This document shows, one piece after another, positions 21,958 through 33,127 of a DNA stretch of 64,000 nt. Origin of the DNA: Mantis religiosa. Taxonomy: Eukaryota > Arthropoda > Insecta > Mantodea > Mantidae. The DNA lies in assembly GCA_030765055.1 (NCBI GenBank), contig CM060950.1, positions 271,441,384 to 271,505,383 of the forward strand, in the 5' to 3' direction. Position numbers and translations under genes: made by a program. Within the stretch, counting starts at the first letter, position 1. Each line of letters starts with the position of its first letter. The notes below the pieces were generated by a model. That model did not search any database, was not told the DNA's origin, and saw only the letters and a list, made by a program, of their open reading frames with translations.

Positions 21958-24400
21958 TGTTGAAAATCTGTGTGTCGTATTTTTGGAAAGTGCTCAACTT
22001 AAATACGGAATTTTGTATTGAATCAACATTTCGCTTTTCAGTTATGCTGTTCTCAGGGTCACAGACACACACAAACGTTTTTCTAAGCTTTTATTTTTAT
22101 TTTTTTTATTTTATACATGTGACCTAAAAGCTAATATGTCCAATGAAATCTTGGCATATAATTTTTATCCACAATACCTTCTTAGTTACTATGCACGTAG
22201 TAAAGGAAGTAAAAAATCGTGGGAAAGAACACGTGGTGTACACAGGAAGATGATTAAAATCGATAGAGATGACATGTTAACTCCAGAGGGTTTGGAGCTT
22301 CAGAGATAATTGTCGAAAAATTGTCTTGTTGACCCGGAAGAGAAAGATTTAATCCATACTAAAAGACAGGAAGCCTGTTTAATTTTATACACGCAAAGAA
22401 GACAGTCCTCCACAAATTACAGATGGCGTAACCGAGGGCAAAGTCCGACTATCTGATGTTCTAGTAACGCCCATCCATGCACCCTTGTCACGGAATGGAG
22501 CTTGTTCTTGCGTAATGTGTGTTCTCTCTTCCCAAATACATATGAACGAGACCCTAAAACTCTTGTGTTCTATTCATTTGATTTTCCTGGCCCAGTATTG
22601 TTCATGTTTATTTAGCTTCCACAAATTGTTCTTACGGAAGCTTACTTCCCTATCTACTTCACATTAATCGAAATAAAGCTTTGCAGAGGCAGTGTCGTGA
22701 AGATTCTTTATAGATGGATACAAGAAACAAACGCAATGATCCTATGTTTGAAATCTGGTCGCTGTATGCTGGCCTTAAAATCCCATGACTTTATGTGAAA
22801 AAAACTGGAGATTTATAGAACTTTAAAAGCACCCCGATCACCAAAAAGAAAATGAAGTGATAAAGCGATGAATAATTCAAGCCAGAAATAACAACGCTCA
22901 TTCAAATGGCTGATGTCATAAAACCGTTATTATTAAAGTGTAGGTTTTAAGAGATCTACAGAGTGTTAATTAACTTCTCCGAAATAATTTCAGAGATTGT
23001 AGGTGTCTCAACCTAGTATAATCTTGCTCAAAACATCCGGGTAGGAAGAGAGACAGAGACAGGTATATTGCGCCCGAAAACGGTTAAATGTTGAATGGTT
23101 TAGCGAAGTTAATGGGCGTTTTCTTTTATTTGAATGTGTACGATAAACCCCTCCTTTAAGTACAGTAATGTAAGTAATTTTCTAATCACTGCTGTGCGCG
23201 AGCTAATTTCGGAGAGAATAGGGTATTGAAATGTTTCCATACTTATAAATGTATTAGCCCCACATTTTATCTTTCTGCTTCACATACCACATAGATGTGC
23301 TCTGTATACTGCATACAGATTAGACAGAAGAGAGGTGAAATTATTCACCCTATTAACTATTATGATATATAAAGCTGAATTTTATTTAACAATTACTAAA
23401 GGACACTGCTATTAAATAATATCTTTTTATTCCTTTACCAGGCAGCTCTCTCGCAACGAGGTCTGTATGGAGTTGAATGCTGATTAAGATGTTATTGTTT
23501 ATTGTGTGGAGTTGCTTCTGATATTTAACACTATTTACTGTATATCTCTCGTAACAAACAAGCCCAAGAACTCTTATGTATATGCAATTTAAAATCAGTA
23601 AGCTTTTCATCATAGAGCAGGCCAGTGCTTCAGCCGAAATGAAACACAAATTGAGGCAAACCTTTAAAAAGTGGCGAGAAGCGAATGATCGCGCATTGTT
23701 TTGCGGTGCTTAACGAACGAAATCCGGAATCGTCTTAAAAGACCATTGAGAAAGAAACTGGTAATCTTCTTAGTGTTTTCGCAAGTACATAACGTTAGAA
23801 TGGAACAGCAAGCAACCGGAACTCTTAAGAACACCGCGTAAATGCAAACAATGCGTGGAGAATTATGAGGAATTTACGAAAAGTGCTCTACGCAGTAAAG
23901 TTCGTGACTATTTTTTCAGAAATGAACCAACTCATAGATTTAATAAATTAATGTGTAACCCAACTCTACTTATTTATTGCCTAGAAGTTAGCGCTGCTAT
24001 ATATACTGCTAGTGTTGCGAAACTTATGTACGTACATGTAGCGTCTAACACGTGGCGAGTTGAGTTAGCTGCGCCTTGTTGTTTACAACAGGAGTAAACT
24101 AGAGTGAGATAACAGTATAATATAAGCAAGTTGAGATAGGCAAAGCATTGTCTGCGTTTATACATAACGTAGTCAATTGTGTTAAACCTAATTATTGGCA
24201 TCAGATGCTGATAATTTGGTATTTAAACAAAGTGGGTGAAATTATTGAATTAGAATGTCTCTAAACCTGCTTCCCGAGTATAGAAATATCGATTCTTAGT
24301 AACTCGTTATTAGCGTTTTCAAGAGTCAATGCCTCAAATATCTCTCAAATCTCGAGCTAATCACCTGCCAGTGCGAAACTGAGCAGAGATTAACGAATAA
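21958..24400. other. No recognised feature
   Basis: AT-rich. Small frames at 22485-22667, 23386-23649 and 23855-24201 show no domain, signal peptide or repeat match. Confidence 0.45.
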
Positions 24401-24406
24401 TGTAGC

Positions 24407-24740
24407 CTACTTTAGTGGTATTTGGGTAATTGCTCTGGTAGCCCCATCCTTAACGCTGACAACTGGTATTCTGAAGGTAATTGCTTCGGGACCTGTCATG
24501 TAGTTGATTTCTTTCTTCGTGTTTTCAATACGTAATTTCCAATAGGAAGAAATGGCGTTCGTAACGGCCCGTGTAGTACCAGCATTTGAAGATATTCGAC
24601 ACACACAAGGAACTTGGGACACAGAGTACGACATTCGTTCCTTTGCCGCTGTCTACTTTGCACTTATAATGCAGATCAATATTTCGAGCAGTTCCTGTAA
24701 ACCTAGCGTAAAATGTTGCATTTCCTTCGTCCAGGGTCAT
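24407..24740 (-). other. Unrecognised overlapping minus-strand frames
   Basis: Two overlapping frames (24525-24740 and 24407-24634) have less AT-biased codon use than the surroundings. One contains DLHYKCKVDSGKGTN, the other YWKLRIENTKKEINYMTG and FRIPVVSVKDGATRA, as if a single coding sequence were split by a frameshift. I do not recognise the family. It could be a transposon fragment, an old pseudogene or a real exon. Confidence 0.3.
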
Positions 24741-24779
24741 TCACCCTTTAAACCATCTCTCATTTAGACGTAGAGCATG

Positions 24780-25880
24780 TGAAAGTATTAAGCAGGATTT
24801 AAACTTTGTTAGAAAAAATTGTAATTAATTGCGCTGACATCGTGAAATTAAAACGAAAAATGCATACATTTGTAAAAGAATTAAAAGCTCAAACATACTA
24901 AAACAGGTACAAAATGAACAAACAAACCAAAAAACTGGAAATAAACAAAAACAAAAGAAAAAGTGGAGGATACTCCAACTAGTTTACTTTTCATTTGGAA
25001 GCTAATGCCAGACCTACTGAGCCAGAGGTAGCGCCCCAACACGTCTGCTCATTTTCGTGTCTTGTGCGCTCAAGTGGCATCATTAGCAGTGGCGTACTGA
25101 CATTTTAGTAACTTATAGCCGTAACTTCCTCATTTGAACCAACAGGCTATAAGTCTCCTATCTCAAATTGCTTAAGATATATCCACTTACGCTGAAAATA
25201 TTTCGGTGTAGTTCATTAACATTCTGTATATTTATATTACATTACGTTTCTCTACATTTCTTATGGATTACAAGTAATATGAAAGTTATACAAAATTCCT
25301 TTCAAATAAATGGTTCATCATATGCTGTTTTCCGAAAATACAAGATAAATACCTTTGTAACATTTAGTATTTTAAACTAAGTCTAAATTTAGGGCCAATA
25401 TTTGCAATATTAACTTCGAAAAATTTTCAATAATGTAGTTTTAGGTAGACAGATCTCTTCTAAATATTTTTGTGTGGCATCTTTAAAGGTATTGAACTCA
25501 AATATTGTCACCCCGGTATGCCAAAGCTTCGTTCCTGCCTTCAGGGGAACATTCACCGCCGAGAAGCTTCTGATTTCTATAATAATTCTCATTGTTTGTC
25601 GCATTTATATCAGAGAGCGTTCAAGTGAGTAAGAGAAACAATCGGTGAAGCGCGTATTTTACTAAGTCTTCTAGGGACAGTGCAGTGTTATGCGGATCAG
25701 TACGAGTTTGCTGAGTCTGTGCATCGTGACTTAAGCGAAAATTAGCGCTACCTTAATTTCTACAAACCAGAAGTGTGCAAGGTTAACTCAAGTGTATGTT
25801 AAGTATCTGCTGACTTCTTAATAGTGAAGAATCATTATAAATTATTGATATTTCAGACTAGCCCATGGTAGGACAAAGTT
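24780..25880. other. No recognised feature
   Basis: AT-rich; nothing supported. Confidence 0.5.
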
Positions 25881-25892
25881 TGGAAAAGCAGT

Positions 25893-26137
25893 CAGACTGA
25901 AAAGTTCAATCATTGCCGGAATTTGAACCACAGATCTCCCAGTCTTCTTCCGGTTGTTGTAGTCACTGGGCTACCATGACAACATGCCACAAGAAAGATA
26001 TAAAATTCTCCAACTGATTCGCATCTTTACCGATAAATCACTGGGATATCTTATCTAGATTAGGCAGTATACCTTAATTGCGACTTAGATGTTGTGTTTT
26101 AAGTTTCATTGTGTAGACCAATATTGGGTAAATTAAT
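25893..26137 (-). repeat. Family C tRNA-like SINE, single diverged copy
   Basis: Reverse-oriented relative of the 313-bp units of the array at 13543-15291: shared GTCAGACTGAA, GGAATTTGAACCACAGATCT (B-box complement), CTCCAACTGATTC and ACCGATAAATCACT blocks in the same order. Confidence 0.75.
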
Positions 26138-26240
26138 GGAAATGGACAATATGGGGCAGCAAATAGCGATATTGAATCCCATAATGGAAAACATGGAATC
26201 TAAAATGGAATCCAACATGAAGAAGATGAGGGAAAAATGA
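26136..26240 (+). pseudogene. Short Met/Glu/Lys-rich frame, possibly a gag fragment
   Basis: A 34-codon frame with MENMESKMESNMKKM, a coiled-coil-like pattern like Gag-type proteins of insect retroelements. Too short and simple for firm assignment; it could also be chance in purine-rich sequence. Confidence 0.25.
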
Positions 26241-27009
26241 AGACGAAAATGAAGAGTGTGAAAAAAGAAAGAACTGGTCAGCATTTTGAAACAAATGATT
26301 AAGAGAAGACTTAAGAACATGTATTTCACAGATACATGCAGACGAAGTAATTGAAGTTCATTTCTACAATTTCGTTACCTCAAAATACGTATCTCCCGTT
26401 AAACTGCAATATTGAATATTTTTGGAATGTAATTTTCCGTCAAGTTAATGGATACGTGATCTAATTAATTATCATTCCATAGCTATTCCTACAAATTTGC
26501 AACACAAAAGCCTACTTTCCTGTACTGGTGTTGTTAATAAGTGTTCGAAACGTTACAGGTACGCAGGCACAAACAGCAGACTGGTGCAACAATCTGCTGC
26601 TAAATCAAGAATATGTTATAAACGCTTATGTACTTATGTTATAAACACTTTGAACGGGTGAAAAGGAAAAAAAAAACAATGGAATAAATGCGCAACAGTG
26701 TATAGATTAAGTGCTAAAAAGTTCAAACCAGCTAGCTCTAATTTAAATATTTTAATGAGTTCTGTACACAGTATAGTTAGTACAGGACACTGCGAAATTA
26801 AAATTTTCGGTTACTTTCTCTACCAAGTAAGGAACGGAAGTGTTGTTTTCCTGGAATTATTGTATTGCACCCGAATATCCGATACCGAGATTTCAATAAG
26901 AATACCGTTTTGAGACCATTGAACAGTGAAAAAACAACTAAAAACGGTCTTGCAGGTGTTTCTGTTATCTGCCGGTGTACATATACATACACATATATAA
27001 GTGAATGAA

Positions 27010-27160
27010 TTGACGCTTGTCAGTCTCACAAAAACTCGAGAATGGCTGAAACGTTTTGCCTAATTTTGGTTTTGAAATATTTAATAAGACCAAGGAAGGT
27101 TTAAAAGCTGAGAAAAAAACCTAAAGTGATTATGGATCGGGTTATAAACTAAACATAAAA
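27010..27160 (+). repeat. Dispersed AT-rich repeat, copy 1
   Basis: CTCGAGAATGGCTGAAACG followed by TTTTGGTTTTGAAATATTT and an AAGGAAGGTTTAAAAG block recurs in diverged form at 54010-54120. Class unknown. Confidence 0.5.
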
Positions 27161-27759
27161 GTATACATGCAAACTTTTACGGAGTACATGTCCTTATTTT
27201 ATTTTCGACAAACAAATGCATTGCCAAAGATTTCAAAGCTATCTTACTTAGCATATTTTATTAACTAAGGTTTCTCGTTTGTTGTCAAGACTGAAAATTC
27301 TTTTATATACATTGATAATATACCTTTCGAAAGAGTAGACACTACATTGATTTCTGAACGCACTGAATATTTGACCACAGACTGTTGTCAAATAGTGGTG
27401 AATCCTTGGATACCTTGTTTATAATATGTATTTGTGAATTCGTGAATAATGACAAAAAGTTGACATAATTAATAACTAATTCAATTCTTTTGTGACTTTG
27501 TGATGTTAGCGAAAACCTTTTTAATACGCTAAGAAGAAGACCTGACTTAGGTAGTATAAATCAGTCCAATGTGTGACCATCTACGTCACGTGCTGACCGC
27601 ACTGATGAGCAGCGAGACGCAGCTAATGCTAATAGTCCTATTAGTCGTGTTCGTAGCTTAGAATTGCGTCCTAGAGTGTCTGTTTCTTCCGAAGGAGTTG
27701 TTTTCGTACAAATCAGTACCACAATGGCGTAGTCAATTATGCATCAGAGTTTTTAAATT

Positions 27760-28430
27760 CGTTAGAATTAGCTGGACTACCTGCTCCCAATTTAAAATCA
27801 ACAGTAGAATCAGTTGTCAAACTAAATCAAGCCTATGCACGTCTTCACAAGTTGTATCCCATCCTCAACCGCAAATCCTCTTTACGAGTCGAATGTACGC
27901 CGCTACTATACAAGAGTACTCTACGACCGCTTCTTCTATATGCCAGTCTTATATGGGGACGTGCTTCACCTACTCATATTCACCAACTCCAGGTGTTTCA
28001 GAACAGGATATTACGATTTTCTATGAATGCCCCGTGGTACATCTGGAATGCACAGCTGCATAGAGAATTGAATATAGTCAGTATTAATGAGTACATCTCT
28101 ACAACGACAAGCAGATTTTTTGCTCACCTTCCTTATGTAAAAGGTGCTTTATTCTTCCAACTGGGACGTCGCCTTGATGCTGCACCAAGACTGAAGGCAC
28201 GCTTGCCACAGGACATTTTATTTGCATAATGTTTATTTATTCTGTAATGAAGAAGTTATTTAATTTATACTCACACTAATCAGAACAGTTTGCTTGAGGA
28301 CTTTAAAATGAGTATCCTCTATCCCTGTATACTTTAATCTTATTGTGCATAGTATGTATATAGCTCCACAACTTGCATAGCACCAACTGTGCTGAGCAAT
28401 TTAAATAAAAATTCAACAACAGAAAGAGAA
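27760..28430 (+). pseudogene. 5'-truncated Jockey-like LINE tail, second family
   Basis: The frame at 27852-28229, with some matching residues upstream in another frame from about 27785, contains LLYKSTLRPLLLYASLIWG, THIHQLQVFQNRILRF, MNAPWYIWNAQLHRELNI and a final PRLKARLPQDILF. These are the Jockey ORF2 C-terminal blocks also seen at 53230-53560. It ends with a stop at 28227-28229 and a short AT-rich 3' region ending near ATAAAAATTCAACAACAG at about 28400. Endonuclease and polymerase are absent, as expected from 5' truncation at insertion. A frameshift lies between the upstream and main frames. It is clearly diverged from the 49019-53743 element. Confidence 0.8.
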
Positions 28431-28980
28431 TCAGTTTTAATCAGGCTATGAAACATTAACTAACTACGACTGTGCAGTGGAAAGAGACTGACTGTGAAAA
28501 ACCTAATGAATAACGTCATCGAGGCAATAATCTTCAAGGAAAAGTACAAAGTGAAGGATATTTTTATCTCGCCTATTCAGATGATTCCAAAGGATTTTCG
28601 GTTTTATTTTAAGCGCCTACATTCTCACGTGCGTTTGGTATTTTCGATGACCATAAATAAATCTTAGGGGCAGTCGCTGGAAGTTTGCTAAATCAACTTG
28701 GAGTTTTCGTGCTTCTCCATGGACTATTATAAGTCACGTGTTCGCAAGTTGGAAAAGCATTATCTTTATATATTTAGGCACCGCAATAAAATACAAAAAA
28801 CATATTGTGTTTCAGAGAGCTTAAGCTTATTAACCTAATTGTAAGTGAGTTGTATTTAAACTTCACCCCCAATTGCAGAATAAATAACTTAATCCGAATT
28901 CATTTTATTTATATAGATAAGTTCAGACTACTTTTATTAGTGGTACGAAGTTCGACGGGCCAGATAGTATATACGTATAT
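28430..28980. other. No recognised feature
   Basis: AT-rich stretch. Confidence 0.5.
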
Positions 28981-28981
28981 C

Positions 28982-28992
28982 TGTGTGTGTAT

Positions 28993-29039
<47 letters not shown>
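28982..29039. repeat. (GT)n microsatellite with a short GC end
   Basis: About 58 bp of GT repeats with two interruptions, ending in GCGCGCGC. Confidence 0.95.
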
Positions 29040-29080
29040 GCAAGTGTGTTTGTGTCTGTGAATTCGAAAACGGAAATTCG

Positions 29081-29640
29081 ATATACAGGATGTTTCAAAA
29101 CGACCCGAACGAACAATATAGATGTAGTTGCTCAGCTTCAATGTGACACATATAGATAATTTTTACCGCCAATAGAGCCGTATAAAAATGCTCCAGATTG
29201 AGTGTGGATTAGGCAGTGACAGGAACAACGACGCGCGCCTCATGCTGTCGGAGTTCGTAGGTATAGGCCACACACCGTGTCGCGTGCTGTAGCCGTTTGT
29301 AAACATACCGGCATACTCCGCAGTAGCTTGCTACTATTAAGAATTTCTTCGGTTTATGAAACCGCAATTAAGAAGCTATTGCTTGATTATTGCTTATGAA
29401 TGTTTAAGTGTTCCAAAATTCCGTTATGTAAGTTCATGGTGGCAAATAACCTGGTGGTCATATGCAACTCTTAACCTTTAGAGGGAAGTTAAGGATGGAA
29501 GCATTAAATGATCAACATAACAGAAAACAACATCAAAGAATAGTAGATAAGTTAACCAAAACTAAATGTCTTATATAATGAGACGAGCATTAATTTCATT
29601 TCACGTGTTTGGTAACCAGTAGAGAGCCGACTTATATGCA
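29081..29640. other. Possible DNA-transposon terminus and GC-richer patch
   Basis: GATATACAGGATGTTTCAAA at 29079 has an inverted counterpart at about 41793-41814 (TTTTGAAACAACCTGTATATC). Such ACAGG-TGTTTCAAA ends are seen in some DNA transposons, but no partner end was found nearby. Confidence 0.3.
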
Positions 29641-29699
29641 ATAAAAATGTGTGAAATAGGCAGGCAAAAAGGCACTGAAAATAGGAAAAATAGGCATTT

Positions 29700-31780
29700 A
29701 AATGGGTACGAAAGATTTGCTAAGTAAACACTTAGAAATACACAATTTTAGACAAATGGCTCCTAAAATGAACTATAAATGCACTATAACAAAATGACAA
29801 TCATCGCAGCATATGCTGCAACAAATTCGCTAAACACATACAATTTTGCGCTTCCCTTGGCGAAATAGTTCTACATTTATATAAAATTTCATAAATGGCT
29901 ACACAGGAAGTTAAAATAACGGATATTGTCGTACAATTAAAATACATATAAATCCACTTCGCTAAGTAAGAACCATAATGTGCAGCAAGATGTGAAGTAA
30001 TTAACTATCTCAAAAAACCATGGGATTTTTCAGGGGGGGAGGCTTAAGGGTGCAAATTAAATTATCTGAGGCTTTTGTTATATTTTTTTTTTGAAATTTA
30101 TACCATTTATTTTTGTAATCGATCAAGACTGGAGTAATGCCAAGTTTCAGCTTTCTAGTTACAACAGTTTCTGGGGAATTAACAGTTTATGTCTAAATAA
30201 CAGGCGATTTTCAAAATGTCCCACACATTGTAATTTTAAAAATTAATGCTTGGTGTATAAGGCACTGCACCCCATGTAATCTATTAATGACTCGTACAGT
30301 CTATGTGAAATATTTGTCTTCGTCATATCAACGAAGGGAAGAAAAGTAATCATACCTATTTAAGAATTTTTTTCTAAGCGTTTTCAGTAAGAAGTAAGTA
30401 TTATATTCCTTTTTAATACAGATAAAAAGACACAACAAATGTAAATGGGTACACTTAATATGAAATTACTCTTACAGGCATGTTTAGAATTTCATACAGA
30501 TTAATTTAAAACTGCATCCTGTGGAACATTTTGAACTTAGGAATATGTAGAAAATATGGAATCTGAGAAACCTGAGGTTAAAATTACGTAATAGCAGCTA
30601 CGATACAGTTGTAGGGTCATTTAAATAGTTATGTGACGTTTTCTGTAGTGCCGCTAGGAAAAGAAAACTTTATATTATTGAAGTATATCTATATTAATTT
30701 TAAAACAATGAGAACTAAATTTAAGATTTTCGTAAGTTTTGGGCCAATTTGCACAGATGTGTCTCCTTAATAGAAACGATTGTTGAAAATATAAATTCAA
30801 AAGTTCATCACAGGTATCTTAATATCACTTAAAATGATGTCACGGTGCGTCAGAAAGATACAAATCACAGAACAAAAATTAATTAAAAGCTAACGTTACA
30901 GAATGCTATTTTTGTCCCGTTCATTCAAAGAGAATTACAGATATTACGGTATCGTGAAAAGAATTCTCGTACCTAGTTTTATAAAGGCATTTTTGTAACT
31001 TTTTACAGAAAATATTAACATTTATTGGTCTGCAGTTTCACTTTCAATGTTGGAAACAACACCGGAAGTCTACAAGCAATCGATTTCATGTTTCCTTGTG
31101 ATGCATGTAGAGAAACGTATGCATGAGAGAATCATAATTTGTTCATATATATAATCTTAGTGTATGTAGCCTAGCTAATGTAGCCCTGACCATACAAGTT
31201 TAAGTTGTAACCTGAACAGAGTCCCAGAGTGGCGATTCTAAGATTGGGTAAAACAACAGCTGGGTGTAGTAGATTTACACACATGTAAAAAAAATCTTAC
31301 GGGAGTAAATTCCTGCTTACCAGCGGTACTGACTGTGATTTGATATGATTGTTAACAATTTACACCATCAATAATTTAATTAATAGTCCCTCCCCAAAGT
31401 ATTACTATTAGCTCAAAAATTATCCTTTACACCAGCACAAAAATATCCATCTATTGCATGGAAACTGCCGAAAGATAAAACTCATAACAAAATTTTGAAA
31501 TCCGGTACACTGAGTTTGCAAAGCTATACCTATAAGTTTCAAATAAATAATGTTCTAATCAAGATAAAATGCATTATACGGGCTTGTTTAACGACTCAGA
31601 CATGTTTTAAGCTAAATCTCAATGTAAAGTCGTATCATGTGTAAAGTTATCCCATTAGGAAAATTTGTGCTTTACTTTGGAAAACTGAAAACATTCAGTT
31701 GCTTTTCTTTCGGCTCTCCTCAATATACTAATTTGTGTTCGTCATAATATTGCTACAGGAGTGGGTTTGACAAGGTTTCT
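29700..31780. other. AT-rich, no recognised coding sequence
   Basis: Lies inside the proposed hAT remnant. No frame longer than 60 codons was seen. Confidence 0.5.
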
Positions 31781-31829
31781 GAAATTAGGTTAATATAGCA
31801 TTAATACAAACATGGATGATTAAACTCAC

Positions 31830-31907
31830 CTGCTTCACGCAAGACTGACAAAAATTATTTTCCCATTTGTGCTGAAATGCACTTCTGTTGCTTCTCTCTT
31901 TTGGCAT
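31830..31907 (-). pseudogene. Possible first exon of a hAT/CGGBP1-like protein
   Basis: Minus strand, ATG at 31907. The 26-codon frame begins MPKERS and contains WENNFCQSCVKQ, resembling the N-terminal C-x2-C DNA-binding segment of CGGBP1-like hAT proteins. It ends exactly at CAG followed by GTGAGT, a good splice donor. No second exon was found, so either the rest has decayed or the match is chance. The context of ATAGGCA motifs supports a hAT origin. Confidence 0.4.
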
Positions 31908-32183
31908 ACTTGCGTCGGAAACTTATTTATGTTTGCACTTGAAGCATTGCTTACAGAATGGGCCTTCCATTCCCCACATAAAGAGTGGTCATTTGTCAAT
32001 CCATTGAAATATCATTTAGCTGGTCTCTGCCACTCGTCCTTAAGCGAATTTTAAGATTTTTTCCCTGACATCATTAGCGCACTGTGACACGTCTGTAAGG
32101 CAGATGCCTAGCTGATTAAACCCCCTTTTGTATATCCAATGCGCAGCAGTAAGAAATTTCTCTTCCCGGAAAACTTCACGTTG

Positions 32184-32187
32184 AAAC
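32184..32187 (+). repeat. Target-site duplication of Gypsy copy 2 (left)
   Basis: AAAC, repeated at 40162-40165 directly after the 3' LTR. Four bp is normal for Ty3/Gypsy insertions. Confidence 0.75.
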
Positions 32188-32728
32188 TGAGGCATTATTT
32201 ATTAGGACCTCATTAAGATATATATGTATATGAAATAATGTAACATGTGTGTAAAAAAAGTGTCCCAACGAAAGAATATTTTCACTACATGCAAAGAATG
32301 CTGTTTAGTTTCTTTTAAACAGAAGCCGAGGGTTGTTTAATGACCAATCCCCCCAACACAGACACTGAGGAATGCAGGTCAGAACCTGAAAGCCAGTTGG
32401 GCAGAAGTGTGGGTGGAAAACGCCAGCTGTTCGGACCGGTAGTGAAAACATTCTTTTACCGGGGACTTGATATAAAACTGTGAGTGGAATAAACAGTTAT
32501 CTGTGAGTGGAATAAACAGTTATTAGTGCATAATTTATTATTGTTTCCGTTCCCACGACCAGAGATCTCCATACCCGCATGCTCTCTGTAAGCCTTACCC
32601 AATAATCAGCCGTGGACACAACTTAGACAGCACTAATAAATCAACTACGAATAAAAACAATCAATTGCATTTGCCAATGACTTAAGGTCGCTGCAAAAGT
32701 GACGCAAGTGACGGGGGGGAACGCGACA
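32188..32728 (+). repeat. 5' LTR of Gypsy copy 2
   Basis: Matches 39620-40161 and 2611-3134. Both LTRs of this copy carry a 23-bp tandem duplication (32479-32501 and 32502-32524) that is single in copy 1. Confidence 0.93.
32471..32516 (+). promoter_or_regulatory. LTR TATA box and duplicated AATAAA signals
   Basis: TATAAAA at 32471-32477 is a plausible core promoter. AATAAA occurs at 32488-32493 and again at 32511-32516 because of the 23-bp duplication. The same arrangement exists in the 3' LTR near 39903-39948. Confidence 0.6.
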
Positions 32729-32733
32729 AAGAA

Positions 32734-32751
32734 TGGCGACCAACTTTGGGG
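32734..32751 (+). promoter_or_regulatory. Primer-binding site of Gypsy copy 2
   Basis: TGGCGACCAACTTTGGGG, 5 nt after the LTR; identical to 145-162. Confidence 0.7.
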
Positions 32752-33127
32752 CACGAAGGAATAGAGAAACAATGATGGTATTGATGAATTAGTGCGAGAA
32801 GAAAGAAGAGAGCAGAGCAGAAAAAGACACCTAGGAAACGCTAACTTGAACGAGAAAGAAGTGGATCAGACATCATAGACGACCAGCACTACAACACCTC
32901 TCATCAGCAACAGGGAACACGGAAAGAACTTGAGGAAGAAAGGGGCAGAGTTTTCAGAGCAACTTTGCATTTACATCTAGGACCAGTGGTTATCATTTTT
33001 ACGGGACGGAGTAAAAGGACAAAAACAAAGGTCAGATCTAAACAAAATAAAATTTTGGTGTGTTTGTTATTTAAGATTTTTCAGCTTCTATATGTTATTA
33101 AGAAATAAGAAAATAATTTGTAGAAAA

